Positions 29,681 to 38,296 of a stretch of 64,000 nt of DNA are shown here, piece after piece. The position numbers and the translations under genes were made by a program. Origin of the DNA: Andreprevotia lacus DSM 23236. GTDB lineage: Bacteria; Pseudomonadota; Gammaproteobacteria; Burkholderiales; Chitinibacteraceae. The stretch covers positions 1-64,000 of the forward strand of contig NZ_FWXD01000017.1 in assembly GCF_900176275.1 (NCBI RefSeq), in the 5' to 3' direction. The notes beneath the pieces are model-generated. The model was not told the DNA's origin. It ran no database searches and saw only the letters and a program-made list of their open reading frames with translations. Each line of letters opens with the position of its first letter. Position 1 is the stretch's first letter.

Positions 29681-30474
29681 TGCCGGCACTGCTGGCCTGC
29701 TTGGGGCTGGGTTGCGTGGCCGGTTTTCTGGCCGGGCTGCTCGGGGTGGGCGGCGGGCTGGTGATCGTGCCGGGGCTGTTGTTCGTGTTCCACCTGCTGG
29801 GCATGAGCGGGCCGCATTTACAGCATCTGGCGCTGGGGACCTCGCTGGCGACCATCGTGTTCACGTCGCTGTCCAGCCTCAAGGCACACCATGATCGTGG
29901 CGCGGTGCGCTGGGCCGTATTCCGCACCATTGCACCGGGCATCGTGCTGGGTACTTTTGCCGGTGCGCAGCTGGCCGGCTTGCTCAGCACCATCGCGCTG
30001 CAGTGGTTCTTTGTGGTGTTTGCCTACACCGTGGCGGCGCAGATGCTGCTTGATGCCAAGCCCAAGGCGCAGCGGCAGTTGCCGGGCAGGGTGGCTGTGG
30101 CCGGTGCGGGTGGCTTCATCGGCGTGATTTCGAGCTGGGTGGGCATAGGCGGGGGCTCGCTGTCGGTGCCGTACCTGCTGTGGCATAACGTGCCGCTGAA
30201 AGAGGCGATCGGCACCTCGGCAGCCATCGGCTTGCCGATCGCACTGGCGGGCGGCGTGGGCTATGTGTTCAGCGGCTGGGGCGTGGCCGGGCTGCCGTCA
30301 GGCAGTCTCGGTTTTGTCTATCTGCCGGCGCTCGCGGGCATCGTGCTGGCGAGCTTTCCACTGGCCAAGCTGGGTGCCGCCGCCGCGCACCGCTTGCCGG
30401 TACCGGTATTGAAGAAGTGCTTTGCCGGTTTGCTGGCGGTATTGGCCAGCAAGATGCTGCTAGCCTTGATTTAA
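29677..30474 (+). CDS. TauE/SafE-family permease
   Basis: A 265-residue, roughly eight-helix anion permease. The repeats are GFLAGLLGVGGGLVIVPGLL and GFIGVISSWVGIGGGSLSVP, followed by LKEAIGTSAAIGLPIALAGG. It is translationally coupled to the SBF-family gene by a 4-bp ATGA overlap, implying linked transport jobs. Substrate unknown. It is the second of three TauE/SafE proteins in this window and belongs to a different subgroup from the one at 26.6 kb. Confidence 0.88.
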   Translation: MMPALLACLGLGCVAGFLAGLLGVGGGLVIVPGLLFVFHLLGMSGPHLQHLALGTSLATIVFTSLSSLKAHHDRGAVRWAVFRTIAPGIVLGTFAGAQLAGLLSTIALQWFFVVFAYTVAAQMLLDAKPKAQRQLPGRVAVAGAGGFIGVISSWVGIGGGSLSVPYLLWHNVPLKEAIGTSAAIGLPIALAGGVGYVFSGWGVAGLPSGSLGFVYLPALAGIVLASFPLAKLGAAAAHRLPVPVLKKCFAGLLAVLASKMLLALI

Positions 30475-30500
30475 CCGCTATTCAACTGGCTTGAGGTAGT

Positions 30501-30628
30501 CGCACCGCTGGCGCGCGCAAGTGAGGCTCCCTCGCTACGGCGAGGGCGTGGGATCACGCGGGGAGAGCCGCTGCCGCTTCCCTACGGCGGTGAGAACCCG
30601 GCTTGGCCGGGTTCTTTATGACGGTGAC
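30501..30628 (-). repeat. Dispersed intergenic repeat, copy F
   Basis: Reverse copy between two converging genes. Read leftwards it has AAGAACCCGGC-CAA-GCCGGGTTCT about 50 bp past the hemolysin III-family stop, then GGCAGCGGCTCTCC, CCTCGCCGTAGCGAGG and GAGCCTCACTTGCGCGCG. The distal end is more diverged than in copies A, D and H. Confidence 0.75.
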
Positions 30629-30663
30629 TTCACAGCAAGTGCCCGAGACTACCCGGCAGGCCC

Positions 30664-31278
30664 TCAAACATAGCGGAAGATGCTGACAAACTGCGCGATG
30701 CTGCCCCCCAGCACGAACAGATGCCAGATACCGTGCCCGTGGGGGATCTTCTCGTCGAAGATGAAGAAGATGATGCCGATGGTGTAGATCAAGCCGCCCG
30801 TGGCCAGCCACCACAAGCCCGCTGCCGGCAGGGCGGCGACCAATGGCTTCATGGCGATCAGGATCAGCCAGCCCATCAGCACATAGATGGACAGCGAGAA
30901 CACGCGCGTTTTCTTGCCGATCAGGTTTTCCTGCACGATGCCGATGATGGCCAGCGCCCAGTTCACGCCGAACAAGGTCCAGCCCCAGGGGCCGCGCAAG
31001 GTCACCAGTGCAAATGGCGTATAGCTGCCGGCAATCAGCAGGTAGATGGCGCAGTGATCCAGCCGCTGGAATACCACCTTGCCGCGCCCGCGCAGCCAGT
31101 GATACAGCGTCGAGGTGAGATAAAGCAGGAACAGCGTGGTGCCGTAGATGCTGACGGCAACCACTCGCCAGGCATCGCCCTGCAGGCTGGCAAAGACGAT
31201 CAGCAGCACCAGCCCGGCCAGCGCCATGACGCTGCCGAGCAGGTGGGTGAGGGTATTGAGGCGTTCGCCTTTGTACAT
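30664..31278 (-). CDS. Hemolysin III / TrhA-family membrane protein (YqfA-like)
   Basis: A 204-residue protein with seven predicted helices. Motifs are GERLNTLTHLLGSVMALAG, STLYHWLRGRGKVVFQRLDH and HGIWHLFVLGGSIAQFVSI. The metal-binding-type His residues of the PAQR/CREST superfamily (H in TLYH, LDH and IWHLF) are in place. Despite the family name, haemolytic activity is unproven; roles in membrane-lipid homeostasis are suggested for relatives. Repeat copy F lies just past its stop. Confidence 0.9.
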   Translation of the reverse strand: MYKGERLNTLTHLLGSVMALAGLVLLIVFASLQGDAWRVVAVSIYGTTLFLLYLTSTLYHWLRGRGKVVFQRLDHCAIYLLIAGSYTPFALVTLRGPWGWTLFGVNWALAIIGIVQENLIGKKTRVFSLSIYVLMGWLILIAMKPLVAALPAAGLWWLATGGLIYTIGIIFFIFDEKIPHGHGIWHLFVLGGSIAQFVSIFRYV

Positions 31279-31397
31279 GGGCGGCGTACCGGAATGGAGG
31301 TGTGATGACCCAGCCTACCCGCGATGACCGCCGTGCTGAAGGGCAATTATTGGCATGGCATACAATTCACACTCGTCATGCCGGCTGCCGTCTTTAC

Positions 31398-31510
31398 CAC
31401 GAGTACGAGGCTCCCTCGCGGCGGCGAGGTGTGGAATCGAACAAGGGGCGGCCGGTGTACCACCTGCCTGTGGCCGTACGAACCCGGCTTTGCCGGGTTC
31501 TCGATGCAGG
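31398..31510 (-). repeat. Dispersed intergenic repeat, copy G
   Basis: Reverse copy: read leftwards, GAACCCGGC-AAA-GCCGGGTTC about 40 bp past the PfkB kinase stop, then TTGTTCGATTCCAC, CCTCGCCGCCGCGAGG and GAGCCTCGTACTCG. It lacks the final GTCAGTGG. It sits in the 263-bp gap between the divergent starts/ends of the hemolysin III-like and kinase genes, which otherwise holds nothing evident. Confidence 0.75.
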
Positions 31511-31541
31511 TTGGCTATAACAGCGCAGGTACCCCCAGCAG

Positions 31542-32486
31542 TCAGGCTGCCGGCCATACCTCGCCAAACGCGGCCTCATACTGCGCACGGATGGTCTCGG
31601 GCGTGAACTGGTGGTTCTGTGCGCCGCGCTGCGCGATCTTGAGCGAGCCGAGCAGGCTGGCCAGGCGGCCGGTCTGCCGCCAGGCCCAGCCGCGTGCCAG
31701 ACCGTACAGCAGGCCGGCGCGGAAGGCATCGCCGCAGCCGGTGGGGTCGACCACGGCAGCAGCCGGCACGGCCGGAATGTCGTGGCGTACGCCGTCAGCG
31801 TAAATGTGTGCGCCCTCGGCACCCAGTGTCACCACCAGCGCCTTGACCATGCCGGCCAGCGCGTCCATGGTCAGGCCGGTTTTCTGCAGCACCATTTCTG
31901 CTTCGTAGTCGTTCAGGGTCAGGTAGTCGGCCAGGCCAATCAGGTGCAGCAGTTCGGCACCGTCAAATAGCGGCAGGCCCTGGCCCGGGTCGAAAATGAA
32001 GGGGATGCCGGCAGCAGCCAGTTGCTCGGTGTGATCGACCATGCCCTGCTTGCCATCCGGCATCACGATGCCCAGGGTGGCTTGGGCTGGCGCACCGGCT
32101 ACGGTGACCTCGTGGGCATGGTTCATCGCGCCGGGATGGAAGGCGGCGATCTGGTTGTCATCCAGATCGGTGGTGATGAAGCACTGACCGGTGAAGTGTT
32201 CATCCAGTACCTTGATGCCGTCGCGACGGATGCCCAGTTGGTCAAGGCGGGCGGCATAGGGGGTGAAATCACTGCCGGCGGTGGCGAGGATCAGCGGTTC
32301 ATCACCCAGCAGCTTGACGGAATACGCGGTGTTGCCCGCGCAGCCGCCGAATTCGCGGCGCATTTCCGGTACCAGGAACGACACCGACAGCATATGGATC
32401 TTGTCGGGCAGAATGTGGTTCTTGAAGCGGTCAGGAAAGACCATGATATTGTCGTAAGCAAGCGAACCGCAGATCAGGATGGCCAT
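31542..32486 (-). CDS. PfkB-family carbohydrate/nucleoside kinase (adenosine kinase-like)
   Basis: A 314-residue ribokinase-family enzyme. MAILICGSLAYDNIMVFPDR is the N-terminus seen in betaproteobacterial adenosine kinase-like proteins. REFGGCAGNTAYSVKLLG is the substrate-side glycine motif, and DPTGCGDAFRAGLLYGL contains the anion hole and catalytic Asp (GCGD rather than the usual GAGD). I chose the ATG at 32486; the upstream extension looks non-coding. Substrate could be adenosine, ribose or another furanoside; adenosine is the best family-based guess. Confidence 0.83.
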   Translation of the reverse strand: MAILICGSLAYDNIMVFPDRFKNHILPDKIHMLSVSFLVPEMRREFGGCAGNTAYSVKLLGDEPLILATAGSDFTPYAARLDQLGIRRDGIKVLDEHFTGQCFITTDLDDNQIAAFHPGAMNHAHEVTVAGAPAQATLGIVMPDGKQGMVDHTEQLAAAGIPFIFDPGQGLPLFDGAELLHLIGLADYLTLNDYEAEMVLQKTGLTMDALAGMVKALVVTLGAEGAHIYADGVRHDIPAVPAAAVVDPTGCGDAFRAGLLYGLARGWAWRQTGRLASLLGSLKIAQRGAQNHQFTPETIRAQYEAAFGEVWPAA

Positions 32487-32677
32487 GAAGTAGTCTCGGG
32501 CAGTAATTGAATTTTTTGCGTAGCCGCTGTTTACCCGGCTTTTGTGATTTTTGCCACACATTCATGCAAGCCGCTGCGCCGCCGATCGGCCAGAATTACC
32601 GATCGAACGGTTTTAGTGAAGGTTTAATGACAACATGGGTAATGTTGTCACTTCTGTAAATCTATGTAACAGCGCGC

Positions 32678-33913
32678 ATGGTTGATATAACGACGCTTCT
32701 TTCCTGCCTGATGGCCGTGCTGGCATTTGTCAGCTTCGTCATGCTCAGTACCAGTCACCCCGAACAGGGGCTGACCTTGCTGACGATGGCCGCAGTAACC
32801 GGTGTTTTTGCTGCCGGTCTGTCGGCGTTCGCGCCGCTCTGGCTGGCCATCGGCGCCTGGGCGTTGACCGAGGGCATGCTGCTGTATGCCGGGCGCGAAT
32901 ACTATGCGATCAAGCAGAACGCGCTGCCGGTGATCATTCCTGCGGTGCTGGCGACGGCTGTGGCCGGCGCGCTGGCGTTCTTCCATATCGGCCCCGGCGT
33001 ACAACTGATCAGCCTGGGGGCCGCTGCGGTCCCGCTGAGCATGCTGCGTGTGCTGACCCTGCTGCGCGCCGGCGGTGACGACAGCACGCCGCGCCATGCG
33101 CTGATCGGCCTGCAATTGCTCTATGTGCTGTATTGGGCAGTGGTGATGACCATGCCTTTGTACAGCGACAACGCCGCCTATAGCGTGGGCCTGCTGCTGC
33201 TCGGCCCGGCGGTTATCCTGCTGATCAATGCGCTGCTGTGGCCGCAACTGCACGCCATGCGGCTGCGCAACCGCATCAACCGGCTGGCGCGCTTTGATGC
33301 GTTGACCGGTTTGCTCAACCGCCGTGGTTTTGAAGAGGCCGTGCACCGCGAGCTGCGCCGCCGCAGCCGTCAGCAAAGCAGCATCTACGCGCTGATCCTG
33401 ATCGACTACGACCGTTTCCGCACTGTCAACGCCCGCTATGGCCATGCCGCTGGCGATCTGGTGATCCAGCATGGTGTGAAATACCTGCGCCTGCTGCTGA
33501 ACAACGAGCGTGCGGTGATCGGCCGTATCGGCGGGGATTCCTACGGCGTGCTCTATCCCTGCGAAGACGGCCACGATGCACGGCAATGGCTGGTGGACGT
33601 GCGCGAGCAGATGCGGGCCTGGAGTGTCGATTGCGGTGAAATGACCATTCCGGTCTCGGCCAGCGCCAGCCTGGCGCTCTACCCGCACGACGGTGGTGAT
33701 TTCGAATCGCTGTACCGCGTGGCCATGCGCCAGCTGGTGCAGGTGCAGGGGCCGGGTGCGGCGCTGATTTCCACACTGGCCGTCGGCGATGCAGAACCGG
33801 TAGTCCAAGGGCGCAAGAAAAAGCGTGAACAGTCCTTGCCTGGCATCGAGGTGGACTGGGACGAGCAGTGGGATGGCATAGACAGCCTGTTCGGCAAACA
33901 AAAACCGGCGTAA
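32678..33913 (+). CDS. Membrane GGDEF-domain protein with degenerate active site
   Basis: A 411-residue protein with six or so N-terminal helices (1-190) and a GGDEF domain (about 205-365). FDALTGLLNRRGFEEAV and LILIDYDRFRTVNARYGHAAGD are normal, but the signature at 285-289 is GGDSY instead of GGDEF/GGEEF. Replacing the metal- or GTP-contacting Glu usually abolishes cyclase activity, so it may be a c-di-GMP or GTP sensor. A short basic and acidic tail follows. It is divergent from the PfkB kinase gene. Its stop codon lies inside the next terminator. Confidence 0.88.
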   Translation: MVDITTLLSCLMAVLAFVSFVMLSTSHPEQGLTLLTMAAVTGVFAAGLSAFAPLWLAIGAWALTEGMLLYAGREYYAIKQNALPVIIPAVLATAVAGALAFFHIGPGVQLISLGAAAVPLSMLRVLTLLRAGGDDSTPRHALIGLQLLYVLYWAVVMTMPLYSDNAAYSVGLLLLGPAVILLINALLWPQLHAMRLRNRINRLARFDALTGLLNRRGFEEAVHRELRRRSRQQSSIYALILIDYDRFRTVNARYGHAAGDLVIQHGVKYLRLLLNNERAVIGRIGGDSYGVLYPCEDGHDARQWLVDVREQMRAWSVDCGEMTIPVSASASLALYPHDGGDFESLYRVAMRQLVQVQGPGAALISTLAVGDAEPVVQGRKKKREQSLPGIEVDWDEQWDGIDSLFGKQKPA

Positions 33914-33927
33914 ACGCCGGTTTTTTT
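33901..33927. terminator. Rho-independent terminator between GGDEF gene and purC
   Basis: AAAACCGGCG-TAAA-CGCCGGTTTTTTT is a perfect stem whose loop contains the GGDEF gene stop codon. A-runs on the left and T-runs on the right let it serve both converging genes. Confidence 0.88.
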
Positions 33928-33974
33928 ATTTGCCGGCAGCCAGCCTTGCGGGCTGATGTGCCGTGCCGGGCTGA

Positions 33975-34853
33975 TCAGCCGGTCAGCTTGGCCAGTGCTT
34001 CACGATACTTGGCGGCAGTCTTCTCGGCCACTTCCAGCGGCAATGCCGGTGCGGGCGGGGTTTTGTCCCAGCCGGTGCTCTCCAGCCAGTCGCGCACGAA
34101 CTGCTTGTCGTAGCTGGGCGGGTTGCTGCCCGGCTGGTACTGGTCGGCCGGCCAGAAGCGGCTGGAGTCCGGCGTCAGCGCTTCGTCCATCAGGCACAGC
34201 GTGCCGTTTTCATCCAGACCGAACTCGAACTTGGTATCGCCGATGATGATGCCGCGCGTGGCCGCGTACTCGGATGCCTTCTTGTACAGCGCGATGGCAG
34301 TGGCGCTGACCTTGGCGGCCAGCTCGGCGCCCAGGATGGCTTCGCACTGCGCGTACGAGATGTTTTCGTCGTGATCGCCCACTGCTGCCTTGGTGCTGGG
34401 GGTGAAGATCGGTTCCGGCAGCTTGTCGGCTTCGCGCAGACCGGTCGGCAGTGCAATGCCGCACACGGTGCCGTGCTGCTTGTATTCTTTCCAGCCCGAG
34501 CCGGCGATATAGCCGCGCACGATGGCCTCGACCGGTACCGGCTTCAGGCGCTTGCACACCACGGCGCGGCCTTCCACCTGCGCGCGGTCGGCTTCGCTCA
34601 CCACGTCCTCCGGCTGGTCGCCGGTGAAGTGGCTGGGCACCACGTCTTTCAGCTTGTCGAACCAGAAGTTGGAAATGGCGGTCAGGATCTTGCCCTTTTC
34701 CGGGATCGGCTCGGCCAGGATCACGTCGAACGCCGACAATCGGTCGGTGGCGATCATCAGCATGCGCGTATCGTCGATTTCGTACAGATCGCGCACTTTG
34801 CCCGAGTAGATCTTCTTCAGGCTGGTGAGGTTGGTGGTGGTCAGGCCGGACAT
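33975..34853 (-). CDS. purC: Phosphoribosylaminoimidazole-succinocarboxamide synthase
   Basis: SAICAR synthase of purine biosynthesis: ligates aspartate to CAIR using ATP. The 292 residues are the longer eukaryote-like or proteobacterial form. Motifs include [50 protein letters not shown] and [19 protein letters not shown] precedes the ATG at 34853. The purE and purK genes lie 3-5 kb to the right on the same strand, separated by unrelated genes. Confidence 0.96.
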   Translation of the reverse strand: MSGLTTTNLTSLKKIYSGKVRDLYEIDDTRMLMIATDRLSAFDVILAEPIPEKGKILTAISNFWFDKLKDVVPSHFTGDQPEDVVSEADRAQVEGRAVVCKRLKPVPVEAIVRGYIAGSGWKEYKQHGTVCGIALPTGLREADKLPEPIFTPSTKAAVGDHDENISYAQCEAILGAELAAKVSATAIALYKKASEYAATRGIIIGDTKFEFGLDENGTLCLMDEALTPDSSRFWPADQYQPGSNPPSYDKQFVRDWLESTGWDKTPPAPALPLEVAEKTAAKYREALAKLTG

Positions 34854-34975
34854 GGCGGCTCCTGCAAAGTGGTAAATAGCGTCAGGGCGGTATTGTACAA
34901 CGCGCTCTGCCACGGTTGGGCTTGCCAAGCACGCCGCGAGTCGGCACGCTGGCCGCAAATACGGAGGAAACCGGC

Positions 34976-35314
34976 ATGGCCAAGCATTTCAAACTCGCCC
35001 CGCATGAACTCAAACCGCTGATCGAGGGTCATGGCGATGCTTTTGCCACCGACCGTATCGTGGTCGACGGCGCACCGGTCGGCTTCATGTACCGCGAAGA
35101 GCCGGAAGACAAGGACGACAGCGGCTGGCGCTTGCTGGCCGGCGACGAGTCGGACGAATACATGGACAACCCCAAGTATCTGGGGGTGTACAAGCTCAAT
35201 ACGCTGGCCAATTACGACCCCAGCATCATCCCGCTGCTCGACGCCCCGGTCGGCAGCGCGTTCGAGAAACTGCCGGACAGCGACGAGTTTTACGAAGTCG
35301 AAGATTGGTCGTAA
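34976..35314 (+). CDS. DUF2185-family protein
   Basis: A 112-residue acidic cytoplasmic protein. [40 protein letters not shown] and [20 protein letters not shown] are typical of DUF2185 (related to immunity-protein-like domains). Function is unknown; similar domains serve as immunity proteins, but no toxin gene is beside it. GGAGGA precedes the ATG at 34976. It is divergent from purC. Confidence 0.85.
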   Translation: MAKHFKLAPHELKPLIEGHGDAFATDRIVVDGAPVGFMYREEPEDKDDSGWRLLAGDESDEYMDNPKYLGVYKLNTLANYDPSIIPLLDAPVGSAFEKLPDSDEFYEVEDWS

Positions 35315-35349
35315 GCCTGCGTGTACCTGCAAACGGCGGTTGCAAGAGG

Positions 35350-35479
35350 GCAGGCATCAAGCACCCGGCCAAGCCGGGTGCGCTTCATCTCGTGGGGTGA
35401 ACCAGCGGCTCTTGCCTGTTTGATTCCACTCCCCCCGCCCTCGCAGCCACGAGGGAGCCTCGCTATTGCTCGTCAGTGG
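35350..35479 (+). repeat. Dispersed intergenic repeat, copy H
   Basis: Nearly intact copy: GGCATCAAGCACCCGG, a CCCGGC-CAA-GCCGGG hairpin about 47 bp past the DUF2185 stop, TGTTTGATTCCACTCCCCCC, CCTCGCAGCCACGAGG (one stem mismatch) and CTCGCTATTGCTCGTCAGTG. Same direction as the DUF2185 gene. Confidence 0.85.
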
Positions 35480-35505
35480 TCCGGGAGGGATTTGTGGGGG
35501 TGGAC

Positions 35506-36231
35506 TCAACGCAGGGCAGCCAGTGCCGCCCGCGTCAGCGCAGACAGTGCCGCGCGCTGCTGGCCATCGGCATCGAAATTGTCCGGGGCCAGCCATTGCT
35601 GGAAGGCCGCGTGCAGGGCCGGCCATTCGCTGTCGAGGATCGAATACCACGCGGTATCGCGTGAGCGGCCTTTCACCACGGTGGCCTGGCGGAAGGTGCC
35701 CTCGTACAGAAAGCCCAGCCGTTCCGCCGCGCGGCAGGATGGCGCATTCAGCGCATTGCACTTCCATTCATAGCGGCGATAGCCCAGCGCAAACGCGTAT
35801 TCCATCATCAGCACCATGGCTGCGGTGGCCAGCCGGTTGCGCTGCAGGGCGGGCGAATAGGTCAGGTGACCGACCTCGATGCTGCCCGAGGCGGGCATGA
35901 TGCGCAGATAGCCGGCCACGCCCAGCGCCTTGCCGCTGGCGTCGTCAATGATGGCGTACATCAACGGGTCGCTGGGCGCGGCCATTTCCGCGGTCCAGGC
36001 GTGCACTTCGGCGGCGCTGGCAAACGGGCCTGCTGCCAGATAGGTCCACAGGCTGGGTTGACCGGGCACGTTGTACGCTTGCCAGAGGTCGTCGGCATGG
36101 CGGGCCGCATCCAGCGGTTCCAGACGACAGCCATGGCCGGACAATACGCGACGCTCGGGTGGCGTTGGTGGTGTCCAGCCGGGCAGCAACGGGCCAACGG
36201 GCTGGCCGTATTCATTCAGGTCGTGAGGCAT
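35506..36231 (-). CDS. GNAT-family acetyltransferase (RimJ/RimL-like)
   Basis: A 241-residue N-acetyltransferase. The core runs from LEPLDAARHADDLWQAY through VAGYLRIMPASGSIEVGHLT to the acetyl-CoA loop LQRNRLATAAMVLMMEYAF, followed by RRYEWKCNALNAPSCRAAERLGF and YEGTFRQATVVKGRSRDTAW. This fits the RimJ/RimL-type group that acetylates protein N-termini or small amines. The acceptor is unknown. Confidence 0.88.
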   Translation of the reverse strand: MPHDLNEYGQPVGPLLPGWTPPTPPERRVLSGHGCRLEPLDAARHADDLWQAYNVPGQPSLWTYLAAGPFASAAEVHAWTAEMAAPSDPLMYAIIDDASGKALGVAGYLRIMPASGSIEVGHLTYSPALQRNRLATAAMVLMMEYAFALGYRRYEWKCNALNAPSCRAAERLGFLYEGTFRQATVVKGRSRDTAWYSILDSEWPALHAAFQQWLAPDNFDADGQQRAALSALTRAALAALR

Positions 36232-36311
36232 GGCGCGCTCCGGGTATCCAGCATGCAGTGTGCATCAGCCGTGGGGCTGCGCGCAGTGGCAGTGCGGCCG
36301 GGCGGTGGCGG

Positions 36312-37004
36312 TTACAGATGCTTGGCGGCCTCGCGCAGCGACAGCGGCGACAGCCGTTCGCCCTCGCGGGCCAGAAAGCCACCCACCGCATCCGCGTCGG
36401 TGCGCGCATATTGCCGCAGCGCCCAGCCTATGGCCTTGCGGATGAAGAAATCGGGGTGACCGGCATTGTCACGACAATAGCCAAACAAGCGCGCGGTATC
36501 GGTAGCGGTCTTGTAGCCCAGCTGGTGCAGGATGGCGGTGCGCTTGTGCCACAGCCGCTCGCCTGCGGCCCAGTCGTCCATCACTGGCAGCAGTCCCGGA
36601 AGGATTTGCACCAGCGGGCCGACCACGTTGGCCGCCAGACCGTCCACGCTGTCCCACCATGCCTTGCTGCCTATCAGTTCGTCCAGCACCGGCAGGGCCT
36701 CGCTCCCAAGCCGGGCAGGGCGGTCTGCCAGCAGGTCTACCGCGGCGATCTGGTATTCGCGTTCGGGCAGTGCCCACAGTTGCCGGGCGGCATGCAGGTA
36801 ATCGGTAGCGGTAAAGCTGCTGCGCGCAGCGCGGATCAACGGGGTGGTGACGGCGCGGCGCTCAGCCGACTTTACGCCCAGAAAGGCAAACTGATCGCGC
36901 ATATAGGCCGCCATCGCCGCAGCATTAGCCGTGTCGGCCTGCGCCAGCAAGCCGTGCTGCAAACTGGCGACGAAACCTTCGGGGGTGAGCGGCTGTGCGG
37001 TCAT
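36312..37004 (-). CDS. DNA alkylation repair protein (AlkD-like HEAT-repeat glycosylase)
   Basis: A 230-residue all-helical protein with HEAT-like repeats typical of AlkC/AlkD. FLGVKSAERRAVTTPLIRAA, VGPLVQILPGLLPVMDDWAA, RLWHKRTAILHQLGYKTATD and HPDFFIRKAIGWALRQYA match the family; the last holds the KAIGWALR helix that contacts the lesion. AlkD excises bulky or cationic alkyl purines. The start is taken as the ATG at 37004; a TTG nine bases upstream is possible. Upstream is the purK remnant-repeat region. Confidence 0.88.
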   Translation of the reverse strand: MTAQPLTPEGFVASLQHGLLAQADTANAAAMAAYMRDQFAFLGVKSAERRAVTTPLIRAARSSFTATDYLHAARQLWALPEREYQIAAVDLLADRPARLGSEALPVLDELIGSKAWWDSVDGLAANVVGPLVQILPGLLPVMDDWAAGERLWHKRTAILHQLGYKTATDTARLFGYCRDNAGHPDFFIRKAIGWALRQYARTDADAVGGFLAREGERLSPLSLREAAKHL

Positions 37005-37057
37005 GGCGGGCAATCCATGGGACGATCAGGTGATGATGCCCGATGAGCCGGGCCGCT

Positions 37058-37124
37058 GACGAGCGCGGGAGCGTCACAGCTTGAGCTGGCTGAATGCAAA
37101 GAACCCGGCCTGGCCGGGTTCTTG
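37058..37124 (-). repeat. Dispersed intergenic repeat, copy I (remnant with perfect hairpin)
   Basis: Both ends remain but the middle is gone. Read leftwards, AAGAACCCGGC-CAG-GCCGGGTTCTT is a perfect 11-bp hairpin about 31 bp past the purK stop, and GCTCGTCAGCGG remains at the far end. It probably still works as the purK terminator. Confidence 0.65.
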
Positions 37125-37153
37125 GTACTGCAGATACGCAGGGCATCAGCCGT

Positions 37154-38296
37154 TCAGCGCAAGGTGTCCTTGATGGCCTCGGCCTGTTCCAGCGCTGCAT
37201 CGGCGCTGGCGGCCAGCACGTTGAAGTGGCCCATCTTGCGGCCGGCGCGTGCGTCCTTCTTGCCGTACAGGTGCAGCTTGGTGTTCGGTGCGGTCAGCAA
37301 TACATCCCAGCGCGGCTCGGCGCCGTGCTCGCCCCATACGTCGCCCAGCAGGTTCACCATCACCGCTGGGCGCAGCAGATCGGTCTTGCCGGGGTAGAGG
37401 TGGCACATGGTGCGCACTTGCTGCTCGAACTGGCTGGTCAGCGTGGCATCCAGCGTGTAATGGCCGCTGTTGTGCGGGCGCGGCGCCATTTCATTGATCA
37501 CCAGCTCGTCGCCTTCCAGCACGAAGAACTCGACCGCCAGCACGCCCACATAGTTGAGCTTCTCGGCCAGCTGCATCGCCATCTGGCGCGCACGCTCGGC
37601 GATGGCCGCCTCGACACGGGCCGGCACGATGGACACATCGAGGATGCCGCCAACGTGCTGGTTCTCCGCCACCGGGAAGCAGGCGATCTCGGTCTTGCTG
37701 GTGCGCGCGACGATGGCCGAGACCTCGGCCACCAGCGGCATCATTTTTTCCAGCACGCAGGGCTGGTGCTTGAGGTCGGACAGCGCCAGGCGGGCTTCCT
37801 CAGCGGTCTTTACGCGCACCTGGCCCTTGCCGTCGTAGCCCAGACGGGCAGTCTTGAGGATGCCGGGCAGATAGGCCGACAGATCGCCGTTCAGGTCGCC
37901 GGCATTGTTGATGGCGAGGAAGGGCGCGGTGGCGAGGCCTGCATTGCGGATAAAGGTCTTCTCGGCCACACGGTCTTGCGCAATCGCCACACAATCGCCC
38001 GACGGGCTGACCGGCACGCCTTGCGCCGCCAGCCAGCGCATGCTGTCGGCGTTGACGTTCTCGAACTCGGTGGTGATGGCCGCACAGGTGCGGGCCAGCT
38101 CGGCCAGCGCATCCGGGTCGGTATACGGCTTGGCGATGTGCACGTCGGCAAAATCGGCCGCCGGGGCATTCTGATCCGGGTCGAGCACCGTCACGCGGTA
38201 GCCCATGGTCTTGGCTGCCGTGGCAAACATGCGGCCCAGCTGGCCGCCACCCAGAATGCCCAGCATGGCGGGCGGCAAAATCGGCTTCACAGCCAT
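37154..38296 (-). CDS. purK: 5-(carboxyamino)imidazole ribonucleotide synthase
   Basis: ATP-grasp enzyme converting AIR and bicarbonate to N5-CAIR. The 380 residues show the N-terminal GILGGGQLGRMFATAAKTMG, ATP-grasp elements (FLAINNAGDL, KTARLGYDGKGQVRV) and VNEMAPRPHNSGHYTLDA. It follows purE with one small membrane gene between; its ATG overlaps that gene's stop by one base (TGATG), so all three are co-translated. PurE then converts N5-CAIR to CAIR. Confidence 0.96.
   Translation of the reverse strand: MAVKPILPPAMLGILGGGQLGRMFATAAKTMGYRVTVLDPDQNAPAADFADVHIAKPYTDPDALAELARTCAAITTEFENVNADSMRWLAAQGVPVSPSGDCVAIAQDRVAEKTFIRNAGLATAPFLAINNAGDLNGDLSAYLPGILKTARLGYDGKGQVRVKTAEEARLALSDLKHQPCVLEKMMPLVAEVSAIVARTSKTEIACFPVAENQHVGGILDVSIVPARVEAAIAERARQMAMQLAEKLNYVGVLAVEFFVLEGDELVINEMAPRPHNSGHYTLDATLTSQFEQQVRTMCHLYPGKTDLLRPAVMVNLLGDVWGEHGAEPRWDVLLTAPNTKLHLYGKKDARAGRKMGHFNVLAASADAALEQAEAIKDTLR

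Noticed and set aside
8391-37124. Reading the dispersed repeat as a CRISPR array
   Set aside because: The copies are kilobases apart, lie in both orientations and are not separated by regular spacers.
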